A stretch of 64,000 nucleotides of DNA from Maioricimonas rarisocia (GTDB lineage: Bacteria > Planctomycetota > Planctomycetia > Planctomycetales > Planctomycetaceae): contig NZ_CP036275.1 of assembly GCF_007747795.1 (NCBI RefSeq), positions 5,758,001 through 5,822,000 on the forward strand. The letters are read 5' to 3'. Each line of letters starts with the position of its first letter. Positions within the stretch are counted from its first letter, which is position 1. A model generated the notes under the pieces. It saw nothing but the letters and a program-made list of their open reading frames with translations, searched no databases and was not told the DNA's origin. The translations under genes were made by a program, and so were the position numbers. This document shows, in pieces, positions 37,434 through 46,429 of this stretch.

Positions 37434-37916
37434 ATGATTGCGCATGACAATCGTCACGACGCGTTTATGCGGGAAGCGATCGGCGCGGCCGGACACAATC
37501 CGCTGCAGCCCTTCGGTTCCGTAATTGTCGATCGTCGGCTCGAATCGGTCGTCGCGACGGGCGCCAACAGAGCCTACGAGAACCCGATCTGGCATGGCGA
37601 AATCGTCGCACTGAACACCTGGGCATCCCTCGAGTCACGTCCAGACGCCGAACATCTCTCGCTCTTTACCACGGCTGAGCCGTGCCCGATGTGTCAGGCG
37701 GCGATCCTGTGGGCTGGAATCAGCGAAGTCGTGTTCGGCACGTCGGTCGAGACGCTCGCCGGACTCGGATGGAAGCAGTTCAACGTCAAGTCCGAAGACA
37801 TCTGCCAACTCGCTCCGTTCGCCGAATGCCAGATCACCGGGGGCGTCCTTGAGGCAGAATGCGATGAGCTTTTCCAGGCAGCTGCTCGGCATCGCGACCC
37901 CAATCAGCCGCAGTGA
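37434..37916 (+). CDS. Nucleoside/guanine deaminase-like protein (CDA superfamily)
   Basis: A 160-residue zinc-dependent deaminase. HGEIVAL (His54-Gly55-Glu56) supplies one zinc ligand and the proton-shuttle glutamate, and EPCPMCQAAILWAGI supplies Cys84 and Cys87. The family motif is more often H-A-E; H-G-E is a tolerated variant. The layout resembles guanine deaminase and general nucleoside deaminases more than tRNA adenosine deaminase TadA. I start it at the ATG at 37434, which has AAAGGG eight bases upstream and gives a normal-length family N-terminus; longer in-frame starts at 37353 lack a ribosome binding site. Its last 13 bases overlap the opposing PdeM-like gene. Confidence 0.85.
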   Translation: MIAHDNRHDAFMREAIGAAGHNPLQPFGSVIVDRRLESVVATGANRAYENPIWHGEIVALNTWASLESRPDAEHLSLFTTAEPCPMCQAAILWAGISEVVFGTSVETLAGLGWKQFNVKSEDICQLAPFAECQITGGVLEAECDELFQAAARHRDPNQPQ

Positions 37917-38659
37917 GCCAGAGCAAGCCGACTGACGTCAATGATTTCGTCGTCGGCGATCGCCCAGACACAGTCTCCCGACGCCGGACGGATGACTGCC
38001 CCGTCAACGAACGAGCAGAATGCCGGCAGGATCAGCTGATTCGCCCTCAGCCAGAAGCATGGCAGAGAAAACCGCTCGCCGCCAGAACCATGCAGCCGCA
38101 CCTTCGGATGCAAGTGCCCGGCCAGAGTCGGCTCCGACTCCACAGAAGCAGGTTCGTGCCGCGCTGAGAACGGCCCGACCGGTTCAGGTCCTTCCAGAAC
38201 GCGCATCTCCCACCGTCGGGCGAACTGGTCCACAAACCGGTCATGGTTTCCTCGAACCAGCAGAATCTCGATCTCGCGGTGCAGGGTCCGCCAGGAATCG
38301 ATCTGCTTCAGTGAGGCCGCGTCGACGCCAGATGCCGTGTGGAGGAGATCGCCCAGCACCACGAGACGTCTGCAACGCGTTTCCGCAAGGCAGTCGCTGA
38401 GCCGATTGAGGTCGGCACGCAAAGCTCCGTCTGAGACGGGAACGGCGGACGCCCGGAACGTCCCCGTCTTGCCCCAGTGGAGATCGGCGACAAACAGTGT
38501 TTGCGTCGCGGCATGAAAAACTGCCCGCTGCGGCAGCAGCTGCAATTGCTCACCGCTCAGATTGACGCATGCCCGTCCTTGTCGCACGTGTTCTGCACTC
38601 CCTTGCCCGCCCGAAGATGACGCGAGAACGCGTCTCGCAAGCCCGTCCACTGTCGCCAC
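37904..38659 (-). CDS. PdeM-like metallophosphoesterase (ligase-associated repair endonuclease family)
   Basis: A 251-residue calcineurin-like phosphoesterase. The metal motifs are LFVADLHWGKTGTFRA, VVLGDLLHTASG, ILLVRGNHDRFVDQ and TLAGHLHPKVRLHG, followed by FSLPCFWLRANQLILPAF. The HWGK and LPCFWL features match PdeM, the phosphodiesterase that in other bacteria accompanies an Lhr-type helicase, an ATP-dependent ligase and an exonuclease in DNA repair. None of those partners is adjacent here. The true start is uncertain: GTG at 38659 or GTG at 38587 (VRQGRACVNL). It overlaps the deaminase by 13 bases and lies 58 bases downstream of the sigma-factor gene on the same strand. Confidence 0.82.
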   Translation of the reverse strand: MATVDGLARRVLASSSGGQGSAEHVRQGRACVNLSGEQLQLLPQRAVFHAATQTLFVADLHWGKTGTFRASAVPVSDGALRADLNRLSDCLAETRCRRLVVLGDLLHTASGVDAASLKQIDSWRTLHREIEILLVRGNHDRFVDQFARRWEMRVLEGPEPVGPFSARHEPASVESEPTLAGHLHPKVRLHGSGGERFSLPCFWLRANQLILPAFCSFVDGAVIRPASGDCVWAIADDEIIDVSRLALAHCG

Positions 38660-38717
38660 TGTCCCGCCGCGACGTCAATTATCCCCCGCAACCGTCGGAC
38701 GTCTACGGTTCAAACTC

Positions 38718-39707
38718 CTACACTGAGAACTCGTCCAGCTCCGGCACGAGATGCTCGCGACGAGCGAACTCCTGCAGCTTCTCTTCTGCGCGAATCTGGA
38801 TCTGCCGGATCCGTTCCTTCGAGACTCCCATCTCGCGACTCAGTTCACGCAGCGTCCATTCCTTCTCACTTCGATTCAGACCGTACCGCGCCTCGAGGAT
38901 CTGCCGCTCCCGATCGTTCAGACATTCGTCCCATCGGGACGTCAGCCGGTTGACCTGTGCGGCCAGGCGGTGCCGCCGATCCTCCCCTTCCGGCATCGGG
39001 ATCGCGTCGGCCATCAGGCTGTCCCCCAACGTGGCCTCACGGGTTGCCTTGCGGTGCCGGACCTTGATCTGTCGGTAGAAGTGACGCTGCACCGCGTGCG
39101 TCGTGTAGGTGCTGAAGCGAAACCCGCGGCTGAAGTCGAACTTCTCGACCGCATTGAGCAGGATCATGTTCCCTTCGCTGACGAGATCGTCAAACTGCGT
39201 CCGATCGTTGGCATAGCGGCGGGAAATCGAAACGACGAGCCGAAGATTGGACGAAACGATCTGATCCCGAATCGCCCCCGCCTCCGCGAGCAGTGCCTCG
39301 GCCAGCCGGACGCACGCGCGATCGGGGTTGTCCGGATTCAGGGCACTGCGAACTGCGTTGGCCCGGTACTTCAGGTAGTTCATCAGTCGGAACAGATGAC
39401 GCTCGCCGGCAGGCGACAGCAGACGCTCTTCGTAGAGCTTCTGCAGGTAGATTGGCAGCCGGTTCCGGCCGGAAGCCGGGATGCCCGAGTCCCGTTCCGC
39501 GAACAGAGGTTGTCCATCCGGCACGTTCCGGACGTCGTCGTACGACAGTCGCGAAAACGACGGGTCGTGGATGTATCCGATCTCGCCTTGCACGAGCTGT
39601 TGAGCGCGGGTCCTGAAGTTGCCACGAAACCGCCACTTCGTCAGCAGCGGTGCAAACTCGTCACAGGTGCAGCAGTTTGAATCTCGTCGGTTCATCGATG
39701 CGGACAT
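38718..39707 (-). CDS. Sigma-70 family RNA polymerase sigma factor
   Basis: A 329-residue sigma factor. Region 1.2-like and 2 are clear: IVSSNLRLVVSISRRYANDR, FDDLVSEGNMILLNAVEKFD and GFRFSTYTTHAVQRHFYRQI (-10 recognition). Region 4 ends the protein with WTLRELSREMGVSKERIRQI, the -35 helix-turn-helix. A region 3 linker lies between. The N-terminus is unusual, with a Cys-Cys-x-Cys cluster about ten residues in (SNCCTCDEFAPLLTKW). The protein is close to the RpoD/SigA group but lacks the long acidic region 1.1, so a group 2/3 alternative sigma is likely. TGGAGG six bases upstream fixes the ATG at 39707. Confidence 0.9.
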   Translation of the reverse strand: MSASMNRRDSNCCTCDEFAPLLTKWRFRGNFRTRAQQLVQGEIGYIHDPSFSRLSYDDVRNVPDGQPLFAERDSGIPASGRNRLPIYLQKLYEERLLSPAGERHLFRLMNYLKYRANAVRSALNPDNPDRACVRLAEALLAEAGAIRDQIVSSNLRLVVSISRRYANDRTQFDDLVSEGNMILLNAVEKFDFSRGFRFSTYTTHAVQRHFYRQIKVRHRKATREATLGDSLMADAIPMPEGEDRRHRLAAQVNRLTSRWDECLNDRERQILEARYGLNRSEKEWTLRELSREMGVSKERIRQIQIRAEEKLQEFARREHLVPELDEFSV

Positions 39708-40084
39708 TCCAACCTCCAGAAAATCGTCCAAAACATTCACTCCGTCCGGATGGAACCGCAAGTTCCCGCCATCGATAACAGCGGTTTTCCGAAAGTCCCT
39801 GGCGTCAGTTCGAGATCCAGGTCGAACCGTCAGCCAGTGAAGCCAACCAGACGCTTGCGGGCGGCCCCCCCCGCCGCTAGCATTTCTTAACGTTGCTAAC
39901 AAACATTGTGGACTGGATCTCGCGTGGGTCCCGGTCCACCATGACGTGGATGGCAACGACCGACTGGCTCGACGTCAGGCAGCCCGGCATTCACCGGGAG
40001 GCCCGTCTCCGCCGGATGCTCCTTTCTCAGCAGGTTCCATCGCCCGATTCGATGTCCGCACTGTCTGCAGCAGGTGTTCTCATC
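39708..40084. promoter_or_regulatory. Divergent region between the sigma-factor and ThuA-fusion genes
   Basis: A 377-base gap with no gene of its own. It contains a local AT-rich patch around 39880-39910 with TTAACGTT next to GCTAAC, unlike its GC-rich surroundings and a likely place for promoters. No clear -35/-10 pair could be assigned to either side. Confidence 0.35.
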
Positions 40085-43000
40085 ATGCGAAACGCTCTCG
40101 CACTGCTCGCCGCTTTCGTGACGTTCTGGTCCGCCTCAGCTCCGGCGATCGCGGCTGAACCACTCGCGCTGCTGTTTCTGGGTGACAACGGGCATCACCG
40201 ACCGGCCGACCGGTTCGCTCAGCTCGCCCCGGTGCTCGCCGATCGCGACATCGACCTGAAGTACACCGACGATCCCGCCGTCCTGACCCCCGAGACGCTT
40301 TCCGGATTCGATGGTCTCGTGATCTACTCGAACCTCGAGCGGATAACGCCCGATCAGGAGAAGGCGTTGCTCGACTTCGTGGCAGGCGGCAAGGGATTCA
40401 TCCCGCTGCACTGCGCGTCGTACTGCTTCCTCAATTCGCAGGCGTACGTCGACCTGGTCGGAGCCCAGTTCCAGAAGCATGGCGCCGAAGTCTTCTCCAC
40501 CGTCATTGCCCGCCCCGACCATCCGGTCATGCAGGACTTCGGCGGCTTTCGCAGCTTCGACGAAACCTACGTTCATCACCGCCACAACGAAGGGAACCGC
40601 TCCGTCCTCGAATACCGCGAGCAGGGAATGCAGGCCGATGGCCGCACCCGCGAACCGTGGACATGGGTTCGCACGCACGGCAAGGGCCGCGTCTTCTACA
40701 CCGCCTGGGGACATGACCAGCGCACGTGGAGCCACGCAGGTTTCCAGAATCTGGTCGAGCGGGGCATCCGCTGGGCGTGTGGTCAGGATCCGACGATCGC
40801 CGGCTCGTACGTCGATCTCAGCCGGTTCGACGTCCCCGAGATGACGTCGCTCCCACCGGCCGATGGCGTCTTCAAGCACATCGATGTCGGAGCGAAGATC
40901 CCCAACTACATCCCCAGCAATCAGTGGGGAACACAGGGAGACCCACTCACGAAGATGCAGCTGCCGCTGTCCCCCGAAGTCTCCCGCACCCGCTACTCCA
41001 CGCCGGTCGGCTTTGAATTGCGTCTGTTTGCATCAGAACCGGAACTGGCCGGCAAGCCGATCGCGATGAACTGGGATGCCCGCGGACGCCTCTGGGTCTG
41101 CGAAACGGTCGACTACCCCAACGAACTGGCCGACGAGAACCACGGACGGGACCGCATCCGCATCTGCGAAGACACCGACGGCGACGGTCGGGCCGATCGT
41201 TTCACGGTCTTTGCAGAAGACCTCAGCATCCCAACGGCCGTCCTCCCCTGCCGCGGCGGAGCGATTGTCCAGAACGGCACCGAAACACTGTTCCTCAAGG
41301 ACACCGACGGAGACGACAAAGCCGACCTCCGGACCGTTCTGATCTCCAACTGGAACCTGCGGGACACCCACGGCGGCGTCAGCAACTTCCACTACGGCTT
41401 GGACAACTGGATCTGGGCCATGCAGGGCTACAACAACTCCGCACCGGTCATCAACGGCCAGGAGCAGACGCCCTTCCGCATGGGCTTCTTCCGCTTCCGC
41501 CTCAGCGACTCCGATCCCCCGACCGTCACGGAACTTGAGTTCCTCCGCTCCACCGACAACAACACCTGGGGGCTGGGCTTCAGCGAGGAAGGCCTGGTCT
41601 TCGGCTCGACCGCCAACCACAACCCAAGCGTCTTCATGCCGATCCCCAACCGCTACTACGAGCAGGTTCGCGGCTGGTCTCCCTCGCAGCTCGGCACCAT
41701 CGCCGACTCGCATATGTTCGATCCGATCACCGAGAACATCCGACAGGTCGACCACCACGGCGGATACACTGCCGGTGCCGGTCACGCCCTGTACACCGCC
41801 CGCCAGTACCCCAGCACCTGGTGGAACCGCACCGCGTTCGTCTGCGGTCCAACGGGACATCTCGTCGGAACCTTTGTCCTCAGCCGCGACGGTGCCGGCT
41901 ACAACTCGACCAGTCCCTGCAACCTTGTCGCCAGCGACGACGAATGGTCTGCCCCCATCATGGCCGAGGTCGGGCCGGACGGCACCGTCTGGATCCTCGA
42001 CTGGTACAACTACATCGTGCAGCACAACCCCACGCCGCGGGGCTTCGAGACCGGAAAGGGGAATGCCTACGAAAGTGACCTGCGCGACAAGAAGCACGGT
42101 CGTATCTACCGGCTCGTCTACGTCGGCGACGCAGACGACAACCAGGCGGAGCAGGCTCGCGGCTACCAGCCCGACAACCTGCCTCAGGCATCCAGCGAAC
42201 AACTTGTGGCCGCGCTGACCGATCCGACGCTGCTGCACCGCAAGCTGGCCCAGCGGCTGCTGGTCGAACGGGGCGGAACCGATGTTGTTCCACAACTGAT
42301 CGAACTGATCCACGACGAAAGCACCGACGCGATCGGCCTGAACGTCGGCGCGATTCACGCTTTGTGGACGCTCAAGGGCCTCGGCACACTCGACGATCCT
42401 GAAGGGGAAGCGTTCGAAGCAGCCGTCGCCGCGCTCGAACATCGCTCCGCCGGTGTCCGCCGCAACGCCGCACAGGTGCTGCCGGCCGCCGAAGAATCCG
42501 CTGCAGCCATTCTCGCCGGAAACCTGCTTTCCGATGCCGACGCTCAGGTCCGTCTGGCGGCAATGCTGGCCCTGGCCGACATGCCGGAAGACTCCGCCGC
42601 CGGCCGCACCGTGGCAGAGCGGTTGACCGATCCAGGCTTCGAGCTGGATCGCTGGACGCGCGACGCGTTGACGGCTGCCGCCGCGGCCCACGCCCGTCCG
42701 TTCCTGTCCCGCCTCACCGACGAAGCAGACGAAGCCGGCATCGCCCGGTCCGTCCCCGTCGCCCGGATTGTCGCCGAGCACATCGCCCGCGGACGCCCCG
42801 AAAGCGATGCGATCAACTCCCTTGTCGCGACGCTTTCCGAGGCCCACCCGCAGGTGGCCGCCGCCATCATCAACGGTCTTGCCGAAGGATGGCCCCGCCA
42901 GCATCAGATCAGGCTCTCGTCCTCAGCCGAGGAGGCGCTGATCAGCCTTCTCGACAGCGTTCCCACCGGGACCAAAGGACAGGTGATTCGTCTCGCTTCA

Positions 43001-44509
43001 CTCTGGGGAAGCAGCAAGCTCGAGGAGCATGCCGCTACGATCGTGAAGTCTCTGCTCGGCGTGATCGGTGACGACGATTCTTCGGCCGACGACCGCATCG
43101 CCGCAGCCCGCAACCTGATCGGCTTCCGTCCCGACGACGAAGACGTTGTCGAAGATCTGCTGGACGAAGTGACCGCCCAGATGCCGCCCGAACTGGCCAC
43201 GGGAGTGATCGAGGCCCTTTCCACAGCAACCGCAACGAACGTCGGCAGCGAACTGATCGACCGCGCTCCGACCTGGACTCCGGCCGCACGGCAGTCTGCG
43301 ATGCGGGTGCTGCTGGCCCGTCCCGAAACAACCCGCGTCTTCCTCGATGCCGTCGAAGCGGGTGACGCCCAGTTGACCGACCTGACGCTCGATCAGAAGC
43401 AGGCCCTCGCCAGCTATCCCGATCGCGCCCTCCGGCGACGGGCCGGCGAGTTGCTCCTCCGCGGCGGCAGCCTTCCCAACCCGGACCGCCAGAAGGTGAT
43501 CGACGAACTGCTGCCAGTCGCCCATATGGAAGGGAGCGTCGAGGCAGGACAGGCGATCTTCAAGAAGCACTGTGCCAAGTGCCACCGATTCAAGGGGGAA
43601 GGAGAAAAGATCGGCCCGGACCTGACCGGCATGGCAGTTCATCCCAAAGAAGAACTGCTGATCCACATCCTCGATCCCAGCCGCAGTGTCGAAGGAAACT
43701 TCCGCGCTTACACCGTCCTCACCGACGAGGGCCGTGTCTACACCGGCATGCTGGCCGGCGAAACCCGCACGTCGATCGAAATCGTCGACACCGAAGCGAA
43801 GCGGCACAGCCTGCAGCGAAGCGAGATCGAAGAGCTGATCGCCTCCCGCAAATCGGTCATGCCCGAAGGCTTCGAAAAACAGGTTTCGAAAGAGGACCTC
43901 GCCAACCTGCTCACCCTGCTGACGGATCGGGGCAAGTACTTTCCCCTCGACATGCGGAAAGCCTCCACGATCGTCAGCACCAGGCCGATGTTCTACGGCC
44001 AGACGCCGGTCGAACGCCTCATCTTCCCCGACTGGTCCCCCAAACAGATCGGCGAGGTCCCGTTCTATCTGGTCGATCCGCAGGGAGACCGCCAGCCGAA
44101 CGTGATCATGCTTCGCGGTCCCCTCGGCAGGTTCCCGCCGCAGATGCCGCAAGCAGTGACGTTGCCGGTCAACGCTCCCGTGCGGGCGTTCCACATGCTC
44201 GGCGGGATCAGCGGCTGGGGCCATCCCGCCACGCCGGAAGGCAGCACGTCGATGATCGTCCGCCTGCACTACAAGGATGGAGAGCAGGAAGACCACGAAC
44301 TGAAGAACGGCATTCACTTCGCGGACTACGTTCGTCGCATCGACGTGCCCGAGTCCGAGTTCGCCTTCGACCTGGACGGCCGGCAGCTCCGCTACCTGAC
44401 GGTGGAACCACGCCGGACCGACACGGCGGTCGAGAATCTCGAATTGATCAAGGGGAGCGACAACACGGCCCCGATCGTAATGGCCATCACGGCAGAAGTC
44501 GCCCGGTGA
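40085..44509 (+). CDS. ThuA-PVC heme CxxCH fusion protein
   Basis: A protein of about 1,474 residues, starting at ATG 40085 with signal peptide ALALLAAFVTFWSASAPAIA. An N-terminal ThuA (trehalose-utilisation-like, glutamine-amidotransferase fold) domain of about 220 residues has LLFLGDNGHHRPADRF and GKGFIPLHCASYCFLN. A GDL/membrane-bound-dehydrogenase propeller follows (about 300-690; DTDGDGRADRFTVFAED, HGGVSNFHYGLDNWIWAMQG). HEAT-like repeats run to about 1,120, and a cytochrome c domain has CAKCH at 1163-1167. A further C-terminal beta domain of about 190 residues has no family I can name. It probably oxidises a sugar in the periplasm and passes electrons through the heme. Confidence 0.9.
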   Translation: MRNALALLAAFVTFWSASAPAIAAEPLALLFLGDNGHHRPADRFAQLAPVLADRDIDLKYTDDPAVLTPETLSGFDGLVIYSNLERITPDQEKALLDFVAGGKGFIPLHCASYCFLNSQAYVDLVGAQFQKHGAEVFSTVIARPDHPVMQDFGGFRSFDETYVHHRHNEGNRSVLEYREQGMQADGRTREPWTWVRTHGKGRVFYTAWGHDQRTWSHAGFQNLVERGIRWACGQDPTIAGSYVDLSRFDVPEMTSLPPADGVFKHIDVGAKIPNYIPSNQWGTQGDPLTKMQLPLSPEVSRTRYSTPVGFELRLFASEPELAGKPIAMNWDARGRLWVCETVDYPNELADENHGRDRIRICEDTDGDGRADRFTVFAEDLSIPTAVLPCRGGAIVQNGTETLFLKDTDGDDKADLRTVLISNWNLRDTHGGVSNFHYGLDNWIWAMQGYNNSAPVINGQEQTPFRMGFFRFRLSDSDPPTVTELEFLRSTDNNTWGLGFSEEGLVFGSTANHNPSVFMPIPNRYYEQVRGWSPSQLGTIADSHMFDPITENIRQVDHHGGYTAGAGHALYTARQYPSTWWNRTAFVCGPTGHLVGTFVLSRDGAGYNSTSPCNLVASDDEWSAPIMAEVGPDGTVWILDWYNYIVQHNPTPRGFETGKGNAYESDLRDKKHGRIYRLVYVGDADDNQAEQARGYQPDNLPQASSEQLVAALTDPTLLHRKLAQRLLVERGGTDVVPQLIELIHDESTDAIGLNVGAIHALWTLKGLGTLDDPEGEAFEAAVAALEHRSAGVRRNAAQVLPAAEESAAAILAGNLLSDADAQVRLAAMLALADMPEDSAAGRTVAERLTDPGFELDRWTRDALTAAAAAHARPFLSRLTDEADEAGIARSVPVARIVAEHIARGRPESDAINSLVATLSEAHPQVAAAIINGLAEGWPRQHQIRLSSSAEEALISLLDSVPTGTKGQVIRLASLWGSSKLEEHAATIVKSLLGVIGDDDSSADDRIAAARNLIGFRPDDEDVVEDLLDEVTAQMPPELATGVIEALSTATATNVGSELIDRAPTWTPAARQSAMRVLLARPETTRVFLDAVEAGDAQLTDLTLDQKQALASYPDRALRRRAGELLLRGGSLPNPDRQKVIDELLPVAHMEGSVEAGQAIFKKHCAKCHRFKGEGEKIGPDLTGMAVHPKEELLIHILDPSRSVEGNFRAYTVLTDEGRVYTGMLAGETRTSIEIVDTEAKRHSLQRSEIEELIASRKSVMPEGFEKQVSKEDLANLLTLLTDRGKYFPLDMRKASTIVSTRPMFYGQTPVERLIFPDWSPKQIGEVPFYLVDPQGDRQPNVIMLRGPLGRFPPQMPQAVTLPVNAPVRAFHMLGGISGWGHPATPEGSTSMIVRLHYKDGEQEDHELKNGIHFADYVRRIDVPESEFAFDLDGRQLRYLTVEPRRTDTAVENLELIKGSDNTAPIVMAITAEVAR

Positions 44510-44538
44510 CAGGCGGCGTGAGACTCGAAGAGTGGTAG

Positions 44539-45014
44539 GCTGGGACCGGTCCCAGCATCGCAGCTGGTGCTCCACCCGTTCCGGGTGCCACGGCTCTGCG
44601 AGCCGTGCGAACTCGAGGCGAGGCATCCACCGAGGAAGACCAGTGGGGCAGACATTCCTGTCTGCCTGGTAGCGATCCGCAATGCTCACCAGCCGTAGGG
44701 CAGGCTCCGCCTGCCGCATATTCCGTTCGGTCTCCCCTGCGCAGGTAGGCGGAGACTGGTCCCGGCCTCGCCCATCACCGGGTCGCCCCGGTTGCTCGCA
44801 TACCCGGGTCGCGCAGCGACACGAGGCCGCCGTCCCAATTCGCAGTTCACTCGAACAGTGGTAGGCTGGGACTGGTCCCAGCATCGCCCGCCGTCAGTAT
44901 GGCACGCCCTGGAGCGGAGCGCAGCGAAGTGAAGGGCGTGGTCAAACAGGCGTGAGACTCGAGTATCCGGCTCGAGGAAACCAGCGCAAAGCCCACCGGC
45001 TGCGTCCGGTGGGC
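44539..45014. repeat. Intergenic hairpin-repeat array D
   Basis: At least nine short inverted repeats fill most of a 595-base convergent gap. They are GCTGGGACC/GGTCCCAGC (44539-44556, fully palindromic), CACGGCTC-TGC-GAGCCGTG (44589-44607), GGCAGACA-TTCC-TGTCTGCC (44647-44666), GGCAGGC-TCC-GCCTGCC (44699-44715), CCCCGGTTG with a decayed right arm (44786-44808), GTCGC-GCA-GCGAC (44808-44820), a second GCTGGGAC/GTCCCAGC (44865-44882), CACGCCCT/AGGGCGTG around 22 bases (44903-44940) and GCCCACCGG/CCGGTGGGC (44991-45014). No gene was seen. Confidence 0.75.
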
Positions 45015-45104
45015 TGCGGATAGACCTCCCGACATCAGATCTCGACGAGTGGCTGGTGGTCGTCGCGCAGCGACGCCCCCAGGCCGAATGTCTGCCGTGC
45101 GCCC

Positions 45105-46382
45105 CTACGCCGCCCGGCGTTCCTCGGCAGCGGCCGGGACACGTTCTTCGACCGGACGCGGCACCGGCAGCCCCGCCACCTCATGCAGGACTGAGAGCAT
45201 CCGCCCCGCCAGTCGTTCCCGGTTGTAATGCTGGGCAACGTAGTCGCGGCCACGCTGCACCGACGCCGGCTTCCTGCGGATCTCGTCCATCGCGGACAGC
45301 AGCGAGTCGGCATCGCCCGGCTCCATCGCCACGCCGCCCTTCCCGTCCAGCACCACCCGCTGGGCTTCACCTTCGACGCCCATCACGATCGGCACGTTCT
45401 GGGCCATGATCTCGAAGATCTTCGACGGCATCACGGTCGTGAACAGGTCCGTCTTCCGCAGATGGACCAGGCAGGCGTCGCTTGCCTCGATAACCCGCGG
45501 CACCATCTCCTTCGGAACCATGCCATGGAAGAACACCGTCGAGAGCCCGAGCTGCTTCACCTCGGCCTGCAACCGTTCCCGCTCGGCTCCGTCGCCGACG
45601 ATCCAGAATTCCACATCGTCCCGGCAGGCGTCCCGCAGCTTCTTCGCTGCTTCGACGACGACTTCCAGGCCGTGCGCCATCCCCACCGTACCAATGTAAC
45701 TGCAGACGAACCGGTTCTCGGGTCGTTCGAGCGGATTGTCTGCCGCAGCAGCCATCTGCTCGGCCACCCGGTCCAGATCAACGCCGTTGGGAATCACCTC
45801 GATCTTACCGGACGGGACATTCCGTTCTTCGAGCTGGCGTCGATACCCTTCACCAACGGTCACGATACGGTTCGCCGCTCCGTACATCCGCTGCTCAAAC
45901 CATTCGAGAATGCGTATCGCGAAGTTCCGCTTCATCGCCCCCACGGCCAGGATCGACTCCGGCCACAGATCGCGGATCTCGAGGACCAGCGGCCTGCGGA
46001 GCAGCCACTTTGAGCACACGCCCGCCCACCCGCAGAAGAACTGGGGGGAGGTTGCGACGACGACATCCACCTTACGGCACCACATTGCCGCCCACGTCGC
46101 CGTCAGCATGTAGCTGAGGAAGTTTATGATCCGCTTTGCGAACCCCTTGTTCGCGGCGACGTACGACCAGACGCGGATCACGCGGATCCCGTCGATGGTC
46201 TCTTCGGTTCGCCAGGCATTGCGGTAGCCGTCGAAGACGACGCCGGTCGGGCAGTTCGGCGCGCACGTGATGACGGTCACCTCGTGGCCGTCCCGCACCC
46301 ACCGCTGGCAATGCTCGTACGTTCGGCTGGCCGGGGCGTTGACCTCGGGCGGAAAGTAGTGGGTGAGGAAGAGGATCCGCAT
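45105..46382 (-). CDS. GT4 glycosyltransferase (WbuB-like)
   Basis: A 425-residue GT-B glycosyltransferase. The N-terminal acceptor half begins MRILFLTHYFPPEVNAPASR and has the WbuB-type RPLVLEIRDLWPESILAVGA segment. The donor half has IEVIPNGVDLDRV, FVCSYIGTVGMAHGLEVVVE and an MPSKIFEIMAQNVPIVMGVE block with the E-x7-E nucleotide-sugar signature. WbuB-like enzymes add N-acetyl-fucosamine-type sugars in O-antigen and capsule assembly; the donor here is not known. It is the last gene of the minus-strand cluster, 47 bases after the heparinase-like gene, and ends near repeat array D. Confidence 0.92.
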   Translation of the reverse strand: MRILFLTHYFPPEVNAPASRTYEHCQRWVRDGHEVTVITCAPNCPTGVVFDGYRNAWRTEETIDGIRVIRVWSYVAANKGFAKRIINFLSYMLTATWAAMWCRKVDVVVATSPQFFCGWAGVCSKWLLRRPLVLEIRDLWPESILAVGAMKRNFAIRILEWFEQRMYGAANRIVTVGEGYRRQLEERNVPSGKIEVIPNGVDLDRVAEQMAAAADNPLERPENRFVCSYIGTVGMAHGLEVVVEAAKKLRDACRDDVEFWIVGDGAERERLQAEVKQLGLSTVFFHGMVPKEMVPRVIEASDACLVHLRKTDLFTTVMPSKIFEIMAQNVPIVMGVEGEAQRVVLDGKGGVAMEPGDADSLLSAMDEIRRKPASVQRGRDYVAQHYNRERLAGRMLSVLHEVAGLPVPRPVEERVPAAAEERRAA

Positions 46383-46429
46383 CGTATCAGGCTCCGTCTC
46401 GCGGCGCTGAATCTGTCAGAGGCCCGGGG

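Noticed and set aside
37434-37916. HGE in place of HAE in the deaminase considered a defect
   Set aside because: The zinc ligands and glutamate are retained and a glycine at this position is tolerated in the superfamily.
41033-44884. Two antisense frames of over 600 codons opposite the ThuA fusion
   Set aside because: They are explained by GC-rich codon structure on the sense strand; one even runs into repeat array D.
44539-45014. Hairpin array considered as tRNA or other structured RNA genes
   Set aside because: No cloverleaf, anticodon arm or T-loop was found; the stems are isolated short hairpins.
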